DNA of 64,000 nt from CAYTYZ01 sp964442385 (GTDB lineage: Bacteria > Patescibacteriota > Microgenomatia > UBA12405), in the NCBI GenBank assembly GCA_964442385.1, contig CAYTYZ010000003.1:1-64000 (forward strand). Reading direction: 5' to 3'. Below, in pieces: positions 1 through 6,549 of the stretch. The notes under the pieces are model-generated. The model was given only the letters and a program-made list of their open reading frames with translations. It was not told the DNA's origin and did no database searches. How positions within the stretch are numbered: position 1 is the first letter of the stretch; the number at the start of each line of letters is the position of its first letter. A program made the position numbers and the translations under genes.

Positions 1-774
1 TTTATGCCAATTTTCCAAGCCAAAGTTTCCAGTGTTCGATATGGCTGGCACAGCCAATATTTCTATATCATTTGCCACATGTTTCCACAACATCCCCACC
101 GATCTTCTCATACAAAACCAGCTAGTTACCACCGCTATTTTAGTAGGTTTTATTCCGCACTCCGCTAGCTTTTTTAAGCTCCTTCTGCCGTTATCCGCCA
201 CCGTAATTGCCTCTTCTTCCAAAATAATATCAGCCGGATTCACGCCCTCATTTATAGCTATATCAGCATAAGCCCTGGCTTCAGTTCTCCTGTCAGCATC
301 CTCTTCTCTCCANNNNNNNNNNTTTTTCACTCGGCCTTCTTTATAAAGTTCCGCTGCAATTCTGGCTCGCAGGGGATTACTTTTATTTCCACCGTACACT
401 ATGGCTACCTCTGCTTGGTCAAATCCATCTTTCCAGCATAGATACTCAGTTACTCCTTTTAATTCCCCACTTATTTTCTCCTGATTTTCCAAAGTTTTTT
501 TAACCACTTCTTCTTGTATTTCATTTCCCCAAATTAGATCTTTATCTGCCTCTCCAAAAAAATCTTTATTACTACCTACAGATTTCATTTCTCTTGCAAA
601 AATATTATCTTCTATCCCAATCGACTTCATCCAATCAGTTACACTCTCAAATCTTGGATAATTTCTACCCATTTTATCTGGATGTACAGACAGTTTATAT
701 TCTTCTTGGTAAATCTGATGAAATTCAGCAACAGCTGGCAGCTCTTTGTTTGACCCTCGTAGACTTTTAACCAT
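1..774 (-). CDS. DUF218 (YdcF/SanA-like) protein, partial, interrupted by scaffold gap
   Basis: Read leftwards from an ATG at 774, the frame stays open to the N run at 313..322 and is open again from 312 to the window edge, so the middle and C-terminus are incomplete. Before the gap it encodes AIVYGGNKSNPLRARIA. After it come EEEAITVADNGRRSLKKL and KIAVVTSWFCMRRS. A glycine-rich first strand, a Glu followed by T/N, and a VTSxFxMRR strand-helix are the hallmarks of the DUF218 family, whose best studied members act in envelope functions; the reaction is unknown. About 110 residues precede the domain and I do not recognise them. A GATAAT box lies 7 nt before the ATG. The family call is fairly sure, the function is not. 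Confidence 0.7.
   Translation of the reverse strand, partial: MVKSLRGSNKELPAVAEFHQIYQEEYKLSVHPDKMGRNYPRFESVTDWMKSIGIEDNIFAREMKSVGSNKDFFGEADKDLIWGNEIQEEVVKKTLENQEKISGELKGVTEYLCWKDGFDQAEVAIVYGGNKSNPLRARIAAELYKEGRVKXXXXWREEDADRRTEARAYADIAINEGVNPADIILEEEAITVADNGRRSLKKLAECGIKPTKIAVVTSWFCMRRSVGMLWKHVANDIEILAVPAISNTGNFGLENWHK
313..322. other. Assembly gap (10 N)
   Basis: Ten N bases interrupt the DUF218 gene. The true gap length is unknown, so the frame relation across it cannot be trusted. Confidence 0.99.
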
Positions 775-781
775 GGCCAAT

Positions 782-787
782 ATTATC
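782..787 (-). promoter_or_regulatory. -10 box of the DUF218 gene
   Basis: GATAAT on the minus strand ends 7 nt before the ATG at 774, so transcription would begin at or next to the start codon (leaderless). Confidence 0.5.
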
Positions 788-815
788 ATATAGACATGTA
801 TATACAATAGCAGTA

Positions 816-851
816 CAATGTATGTGTTATACATGTATAACACATACATTG
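816..851. promoter_or_regulatory. 36-bp perfect palindrome, likely toxin-antitoxin operator
   Basis: CAATGTATGTGTTATACA is followed directly by its exact reverse complement. The centre contains TATACATGTATA and a possible -10 (TATAAC, 836..841). RHH antitoxins bind such palindromes to repress their own operon. The right end of the palindrome contains the TTG start proposed for the antitoxin. Confidence 0.8.
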
Positions 852-1172
852 ACTACTACCACTATCAACATTAGAATTGACAAAGCCACCAAGCTTCAGG
901 CCCAGGCTGTGGCCAAAGAACTAGGTGTCGATCTAAGCACCGCTTTTCACGGACTTATCCGACGTTTCATCAAAGAAAAAACTATTACCTTTGAGCCCCT
1001 GCCTGTATTAAACCCTGCCACTCTCAAAAGAGTTAGACAGTCCGAAGGTAACTATAAAGCTGGAAAATACTCATCGTTTGATTCAACCGACGACCTAGTG
1101 CTATATTTAACCAGTCCTAATGCAAATACTTCTCTCAAAACAAGCCGAAAAAAGAATCAAAAAGCTAGATAG
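849..1172 (+). CDS. RelB/DinJ-type ribbon-helix-helix antitoxin
   Basis: A 107-residue protein starting TTTTINIRIDKATKLQAQAV, a typical RHH N-terminus: a basic beta strand (INIRID), then helix KLQAQAVAKELGV, then DLSTAFHGLIRRFI. RelB/DinJ antitoxins dimerise through this fold to bind DNA and use the C-terminal tail to cover the toxin. An upstream ATG at 822 is in frame but lies inside the palindromic operator and would add residues unlike the family. The TTG at 849, 7 nt after a TATAAC box, fits the RHH start better. The gene overlaps the toxin start by 53 nt, which is normal for such pairs. The family is confident; the start codon is inferred. Confidence 0.8.
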   Translation: MTTTTINIRIDKATKLQAQAVAKELGVDLSTAFHGLIRRFIKEKTITFEPLPVLNPATLKRVRQSEGNYKAGKYSSFDSTDDLVLYLTSPNANTSLKTSRKKNQKAR

Positions 1173-1380
1173 AAAAATTATTCTAAAGATAAGCAATAGG
1201 CTTAATTTATATTTTACAGATCCTAAAAATAGGCAACTTAACATCCACGACCTAAGTGGCCAGCTTGAGGGCTTAAAGAGCATTAATTTGTCTGGAGACT
1301 GTCGTTTACTTTTTACCCAGCCAGACATAAATACCATAAAAATTCATGACATTGGCACTCATTCCCAACTTTACGGCTAA
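1120..1380 (+). CDS. RelE/YafQ-family toxin (mRNA interferase-like)
   Basis: An 86-residue protein with the RelE-fold layout: N-terminal strand and helix (QAEKRIKKLDRK), central DLSGQLEGLKSINLSGDCRL with the basic Arg of the active-site strand, and the C-terminal DIGTHSQLYG typical of RelE/StbE and YafQ toxins, which cut mRNA on the ribosome. It overlaps the antitoxin gene, so the two are translated together. The acidic/His catalytic set of YafQ is only partly evident, so the exact subfamily is open. Confidence 0.8.
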   Translation: MQILLSKQAEKRIKKLDRKIILKISNRLNLYFTDPKNRQLNIHDLSGQLEGLKSINLSGDCRLLFTQPDINTIKIHDIGTHSQLYG

Positions 1381-1386
1381 ATAAGC

Positions 1387-1392
1387 TAAAAT
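1387..1392 (+). promoter_or_regulatory. -10 box of the exonuclease gene
   Basis: TAAAAT ends 5 nt before the ATG at 1398. Confidence 0.45.
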
Positions 1393-1397
1393 AGCTA

Positions 1398-2354
1398 ATG
1401 TCAACCTTACTCATTCTTGATGGTAACGCCGTAATCCACCGTGCTTTCCACGCTGTTCCGCCGCTAACTAGCGCTGGTCAGCAGCTCAATGCCGTCTATG
1501 GTTTTTACTCTACTTTAATTTCAGCCGTCGACAAGGTCAAGCCCAAATATTTGGCCATTTGCCTCGATCCTCCTGGCCCAGTCTTTCGCAATGCCGAGTT
1601 TATTGGCTACCGCTCCCAGCGCAAGCCCGCCCCGCCTGAGCTCAAATCCCAGTTCCCCATTGTGATTGAGTCCTTAAAAAACGCCTCTTTGCCTATTTTT
1701 TCCGTAGGTGGCTACGAAGCCGACGACGCTATTGCTACTATCACCCGCAGATCTTTTAAAAAACTTTCCAAAAAAACCAGGTCAAAATTGGTCAACCAAG
1801 TCTATATTCTTACCGGCGACCGCGACCTTATGCAACTAATTGACGACCATACCCATCTTCTCATGCCCGGTCGTGGCCTGTCTGACTTACAAATTAGCGG
1901 GGCAGAACAATCTTTGGAGCGTCTGGGGGTCAGCCCCGACAAAGTGGTCGACCTTAAAGCCATTACTGGCGACCCTAGTGACAACTATCCAGGCATCCCC
2001 GGTGTAGGTCCAGTTGGGGCTATCAAGCTATTACAAGATTACGGATCTTTAGACAATATTTACAATAATCTAGAAAAATTACCAGACAAATTGAAGGCCA
2101 AATTTTCTGCCCACCGCGACGAAGCTTATCTATCCCAAAAGCTTGCTCAGCTAGTCTTTGATGTGCCGCTATCTTTCAAGCTAAAATCGCTACTTTATAA
2201 CCAAAAAACCATCGATAATCTTATTCCTGTTCTACAAAGCTACAATTTCCGCTCCCTGGTTTCCAGGCTAAAAGGCGGGGACCTAAACAGTAGGGGCGAG
2301 GTTGGCTCGCCCAAGAAGCCCATTGTTGACCCCAACCAAGCCAGTTTGTTCTAA
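1398..2354 (+). CDS. Stand-alone 5'-3' exonuclease (DNA polymerase I N-terminal-like)
   Basis: 318 residues. It opens with LLILDGNAVIHRAFHA, the PIN-like metal site of Pol I 5'-nucleases. It continues with the acidic cluster GYEADDAIA and TGDRDLMQL, and the helix-3-turn-helix DNA clamp DPSDNYPGIPGVGPVGAIKL. No polymerase domain follows, so this is the independent flap/primer-removal nuclease. The C-terminus ends NQASLF, close to the sliding-clamp-binding consensus QLxLF, which would tether it to the beta clamp. Just before that tail, a REP-like palindrome (2289..2312) is read through as coding sequence. The start is supported by a TAAAAT box 5 nt upstream. Confidence 0.9.
   Translation: MSTLLILDGNAVIHRAFHAVPPLTSAGQQLNAVYGFYSTLISAVDKVKPKYLAICLDPPGPVFRNAEFIGYRSQRKPAPPELKSQFPIVIESLKNASLPIFSVGGYEADDAIATITRRSFKKLSKKTRSKLVNQVYILTGDRDLMQLIDDHTHLLMPGRGLSDLQISGAEQSLERLGVSPDKVVDLKAITGDPSDNYPGIPGVGPVGAIKLLQDYGSLDNIYNNLEKLPDKLKAKFSAHRDEAYLSQKLAQLVFDVPLSFKLKSLLYNQKTIDNLIPVLQSYNFRSLVSRLKGGDLNSRGEVGSPKKPIVDPNQASLF
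2289..2312. repeat. REP-like palindromic repeat, copy 1
   Basis: The 24-base element AGTAGGGGCGAGGTT plus GG plus CTCGCCC can fold into a 7-bp GGGCGAG/CTCGCCC stem. It matches copy 2 (22727..22750) at 22 of 24 positions. It lies inside the exonuclease gene and adds residues SRGEVGSP to a linker. Confidence 0.7.
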
Positions 2355-2403
2355 TTATCTTCTTGACGATGTTATGGGATAATGTGCTAAAATTAGCAAC
2401 CAT

Positions 2404-4986
2404 ATGGCCAATCCAAGTGCCGAGGTCAAACTCGGTGGTATCGACATTCCTTCCAACCATAAAAGTATTGCCTTGCAATTTGCAAACATTATTGCCGATG
2501 GTAATGAAAAAGATCCGGATAACAACACTGCTTTGAAAAACAAGTTTGCTGTTTTTGCAACTGATTTTGGCCTTCCAGGCGGAATGACTCCTGAACAGGT
2601 GCTCGTTCTTAGCAGGGCCAAGGACCCAAACCCAAAAGCCCATGCTTGTCTTGAAGCCTTTCGAAAAATAACCTATGCCGGTGTCAAACAAAAAGCTGAA
2701 GAGGAAAAAGGAAGCGTGCGGTGCGCCAAATTCCTCAGAAAACTTGAAGTTTGCGACCTTCAGACCTTGAACAATGAATTGCCAGACTGTGTAAAGAATA
2801 CTGGTTTGGCCTGGGGCATGGTTAGGCTTGGCCTGTGCCAAGAAGACCCACGGCTTATTGACATATACAAGGACATTCTTATTGCCAGGGTGGAGGCCGC
2901 AAAGGGTGCTGATAATAAGATTTTGGCAAAAGCACTATTTGAGCAAGCCCTAAAACTCGTTGCTGCAGACAATAACCATGCTTTCAGCCCGCAACAAGTA
3001 GCAATACTTTCACCTACGGTAAATGAGCTTACAGCAGAGGCATTTGCTTTAAGAGACGCTATCGCCTCTCCGGCCCCGCCTGTCGTCCCACGCCAGCGAC
3101 TTAGTATGAATGCACCACCAGCCCCTCCAATTGGCCCCCCTCGTCCACCAGGGCCACCCCTGACACCACCACCTCAGCCTAGCACACCAACTGGTCTTGA
3201 AGCCGCCATTGCCGCCATGACTGCAGCTGCAAACAGAATGGCCACAGCCGGCGCCGCAGGTCCGGCCACCCCAGAAACAGCGACAGTTAAAGCCACAGAA
3301 GAAGACTATAAAGAGGCTCTTAACCAGGCTATGGACCAGGCACTTCTCAGACAAGATCCTTACGACAAAAGCACTGCCTATCAGATTGCTGGACAGTTTA
3401 GTGACCGGCCCCTTTGGACTGTTGTTAATGAATTTGACAAACAAACCAAGGATAGTGTGTTAGTAAGCATTTTGGGTAGACTTTGGAGTGGTAATGCCAA
3501 CCAAAAGGCCCAGGCAGATATTTTGAATTTAATGTTTAGCAAGCCAGCAGAGGGCACTTCTAGCCTTAAAAAAGCAGAGATGGGTGTTTTTAGTGCCACC
3601 AACAGCGAAGTAAACCGACTACTACAGCAGGAAGGTGTTAAAGATGCTTTATACTTAATTTTTAACAAAGTATTTACCATAGAAAAAAGAGATGGGTACG
3701 ACAAGGTGGTTGTCAAAAAACCCCTCACGGATGCCAGTGGAAAAGAGATTCCAGGAACAGGAGGGGTAGCTTATTTACGAGACAAACTCTCCAACTACGA
3801 GTCAATCTACGAAGATCTTAGAACGCGACACGGGTGGAAAAGCAAAGTCCTTGCTAAAAAAGCGGTAGCTATTGCCGATGGATTTTTGTTTGCAGGAAAT
3901 ATAGCTGAAAGTGCCGGCTTTGACAGGCTCTGGAAAACAGCCAGAGATGGTGGCACAAAACAAGAGTGGGGCAAGGCTGTTCCTGTAATTGACGACAGCT
4001 CCGACTTTGTTTCCGGAGATCTTCGTGAAATGTTTCACCCACCCCTGCCTTTGTCAGGCAAGGTCGTTAATGTAACCGGTGGTATGAGTAATCCCTTTGG
4101 AAGTATAGGCAACTGGCTCCGAGAAGCTCAGGCAGCCCAAGTTGGCTTGCGTAAACTTAATATTTTAAAGACCAACAGACAAGAATCTGCCATCCACCAG
4201 CACATTCAATATACTGGATTCGAAACAGGGGAGCGCATACCTCCCTTAAAACCGGTAGTACCAGACACTCTTGGGCTTAGTTTTTTTGAATACGCTTTTG
4301 TCAAGACACCTACGGGAATAAAGTCACTAGCCGAGGTCATTCAACAAGGGGGCGATAATCTAAGAAATCTAGATTTTACCAGCAACGTAGGCACAATAGA
4401 TATTGACAAGAACGAAATAAAAACTACTGGTCCGTCAGGCAACCTTTGGGAAGGCTACTATAAAACGCTTGCTGAATCCAAACATTTATTTTTCTGTCTA
4501 AAAGGAAAAGTGCCCCTAGATATGGCCGATGGCAGAGACAATGTCTCGGGGTCCCGGGTAGACTGGTCGAACAAGGTTACCAAAGCCCTAGGTGTCTTGG
4601 ACAATCATCCCATGTTTCGCTCCATAACCCGAGGAGAGGGCAGAAAAAACTTTGTAGCTTGGCTTATTAGGGGATCACACAAACACGGTATGGTAGCAGG
4701 CACAACTGCCGCCCACCTTGAGGTAGATAATAGCAAACCAGGAGCCGATGGTATTATTCATTTTGATTTGTATGACTTGCTCCGAGTGGGCAATTATCAG
4801 CTTCTAAGACAATCTGGAACCAGTGATCGCGATCCAGCTGCCGTAAACCAGGCCAAAAAATATGCCCAAGAATTAACTCATGATGACTTTATGATGCCAG
4901 CTTATAGCCTGGCCACTACACTAAGATTGAGCACAGGGGAAATTGGATTTGCAGTCGCCAACAGGAAGCGCAGACAAAGAATATAG
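2404..4986 (+). CDS. Large orphan protein of 860 residues with proline-rich hinge
   Basis: I do not recognise this protein. There is no signal peptide and no obvious membrane segment, so it should be cytoplasmic. The first ~220 residues look helical. Residues ~225..265 form a proline-rich linker (PPAPPIGPPRPPGPP), followed by an Ala-rich helix (~267..290). A long C-terminal part of ~570 residues is mixed alpha/beta and ends with a basic tail (NRKRRQRI). TTGACG (2363..2368) and TAAAAT (2388..2393) give a possible promoter with a long 19-nt spacer. The gene converges on the VirB6-like/glycosidase-like operon, so a link with that surface system is possible but unproven. Confidence 0.85.
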   Translation: MANPSAEVKLGGIDIPSNHKSIALQFANIIADGNEKDPDNNTALKNKFAVFATDFGLPGGMTPEQVLVLSRAKDPNPKAHACLEAFRKITYAGVKQKAEEEKGSVRCAKFLRKLEVCDLQTLNNELPDCVKNTGLAWGMVRLGLCQEDPRLIDIYKDILIARVEAAKGADNKILAKALFEQALKLVAADNNHAFSPQQVAILSPTVNELTAEAFALRDAIASPAPPVVPRQRLSMNAPPAPPIGPPRPPGPPLTPPPQPSTPTGLEAAIAAMTAAANRMATAGAAGPATPETATVKATEEDYKEALNQAMDQALLRQDPYDKSTAYQIAGQFSDRPLWTVVNEFDKQTKDSVLVSILGRLWSGNANQKAQADILNLMFSKPAEGTSSLKKAEMGVFSATNSEVNRLLQQEGVKDALYLIFNKVFTIEKRDGYDKVVVKKPLTDASGKEIPGTGGVAYLRDKLSNYESIYEDLRTRHGWKSKVLAKKAVAIADGFLFAGNIAESAGFDRLWKTARDGGTKQEWGKAVPVIDDSSDFVSGDLREMFHPPLPLSGKVVNVTGGMSNPFGSIGNWLREAQAAQVGLRKLNILKTNRQESAIHQHIQYTGFETGERIPPLKPVVPDTLGLSFFEYAFVKTPTGIKSLAEVIQQGGDNLRNLDFTSNVGTIDIDKNEIKTTGPSGNLWEGYYKTLAESKHLFFCLKGKVPLDMADGRDNVSGSRVDWSNKVTKALGVLDNHPMFRSITRGEGRKNFVAWLIRGSHKHGMVAGTTAAHLEVDNSKPGADGIIHFDLYDLLRVGNYQLLRQSGTSDRDPAAVNQAKKYAQELTHDDFMMPAYSLATTLRLSTGEIGFAVANRKRRQRI

Positions 4987-5028
4987 AAAAAGTGCCGAAT
5001 ACTATGCAGACACAACGTAAGGAGAATG

Positions 5029-6543
5029 CTACTGAGTTGTGCCAGAGGCTTGGCCTCTGGTGGCCACAGCATTAGTTGCAGTATTTCTATTTTTCAGATC
5101 GTTTTGCCTGATCGCTTCAGCATCCTTAGCCCTTCTTTCTAGATATGCACTTGGAGAAACTACGTTCTTAGCCCATTGTGGGGCTGGGCCACCAACTATA
5201 TCCTTTTGCGTTTGTCCAATGGCAGTTTCCCATGGCCCTGGCTTTATGGCAAACAGCACCTGAGGTATCATTTTTGGCAGTTGTCCTAGTATTAGCACTC
5301 CACAAATTCCAAACACCATACTAATCACTGTACTCTGAGCCAAGGGATTGCCAATTACTGGCAAATTTAACACATTTGGAGACCACAGTGGTCCATTTTT
5401 TATACCCGCCATTACAATATAATCCAAAATAATTACATATACATACACCACTGGAAACACGATAATGTTGGCAAATAGTTCTTTTATCCAGGAAGAAAAC
5501 CCAGTCTTTGACCCAGGAATGGCCCCGGCCATAATTTCCAGCGGCCCAATAATAATTTTAAAAATTATCAATACATAGCATCTGGCCAATGCCAAAAATA
5601 GCGACAACAACGAAAACGCCAGGGCTAAAAGCAATATCAATACAAATATGGCCACCCCCACCCCAATTGCAGCACCCACTCCTCCACTTATTCCCAAAAA
5701 TTGACCAATTAGGGTATTAAATATTTCTGCAATAAGTACGGCTACTGTTTTGGCAGGCACCAAAGCCAAGGCTCCGGCAAACTCCAGAGATCCACCAGTG
5801 GCTAACTGTGAAAAGGTCCCATATTTTACGTTGGCGTTTAAAACAGGAATGGTAAAGTCTATTAGGGGCTTGGTCAAATCTCCTCCGTTGGTATGTACAA
5901 ACATCCCAGCTAGCAACACCCCCTGTAGTAGGTTGGTAATATCAATCAGCAATCCAGCAATAGCGTAAGAAAAAGTAATCAAAAGCAGGGTCCCCACCAA
6001 ACTTGGAATGGCCGACTGAATAGAGATTACCGTTTGCGGGTTAAGTTTAACTCGAAAAATTATCATCAGGCCAACTATTACAAAAAAGAAGCTAGATATT
6101 ACATAAGTAAGGTCTCTAAATAGTTTCCACATGGGCAAAATAGGTGACAAGGATTGAAATCCTGCTCCCTGGGCATAGGCCGGCTTGCCAAACATACTAC
6201 CCCAAGAATCGGCCAAATATTGCACTCCGGATGCCGGAGGAGTATAGGTCATAGCTACCATGTCACCTGCTGTTGCCAGCATTGATCCTTTCATATCAAA
6301 CGACCACAGCCCATTTGGTTGCCTGGTTAGGTTCCCTGCAACAGCCGTAATTAGGTTGACTACTGGTGCCACCAGACCCACTTGATTAATCCAAGCTTCG
6401 GCATTTTGTCCAATTTGCACCGCCCCTTGTACACCTGTAATGACATTGGTATCTGCCGCCCTTGTTTGTTTAGGTGTTGCCAGCAATACACTGGTACCTA
6501 AACCCAAAAATAAAGTAAAAAAAATCAAAACCCATTTATTCAC
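5029..6543 (-). CDS. VirB6/TrbL-like polytopic membrane protein
   Basis: 504 residues with an N-terminal hydrophobic export segment (WVLIFFTLFLGLGTSVLLA), a ~100-residue non-membrane part, then at least six hydrophobic segments (~140..165, 175..205, 270..340, 350..380, 395..425), and a polar, basic C-terminal tail rich in K/R, N and T. This layout, with a Gly/Ala-rich central membrane block, is seen in VirB6/TrbL subunits of type IV secretion-like machines. Sequence conservation in that family is weak, so the call comes from topology. The start lies 6 nt after the stop of the upstream 964-residue exported protein, so both are on one transcript. No VirB4 or VirD4 ATPase is in the window. Confidence 0.5.
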   Translation of the reverse strand: MNKWVLIFFTLFLGLGTSVLLATPKQTRAADTNVITGVQGAVQIGQNAEAWINQVGLVAPVVNLITAVAGNLTRQPNGLWSFDMKGSMLATAGDMVAMTYTPPASGVQYLADSWGSMFGKPAYAQGAGFQSLSPILPMWKLFRDLTYVISSFFFVIVGLMIIFRVKLNPQTVISIQSAIPSLVGTLLLITFSYAIAGLLIDITNLLQGVLLAGMFVHTNGGDLTKPLIDFTIPVLNANVKYGTFSQLATGGSLEFAGALALVPAKTVAVLIAEIFNTLIGQFLGISGGVGAAIGVGVAIFVLILLLALAFSLLSLFLALARCYVLIIFKIIIGPLEIMAGAIPGSKTGFSSWIKELFANIIVFPVVYVYVIILDYIVMAGIKNGPLWSPNVLNLPVIGNPLAQSTVISMVFGICGVLILGQLPKMIPQVLFAIKPGPWETAIGQTQKDIVGGPAPQWAKNVVSPSAYLERRAKDAEAIRQNDLKNRNTATNAVATRGQASGTTQ

Positions 6544-6549
6544 TCCTGA

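Noticed and set aside
3049..3444. 131-codon minus-strand frame rich in Gly, Trp and Cys
   Set aside because: Antisense of the proline-rich hinge of the 860-residue protein; composition is a direct result of proline codons.
5042..5060. Hairpin CCAGAGGC-TTG-GCCTCTGG as a terminator for the 860-residue gene
   Set aside because: It lies within the coding end of the VirB6-like gene and no T tract follows on either strand.
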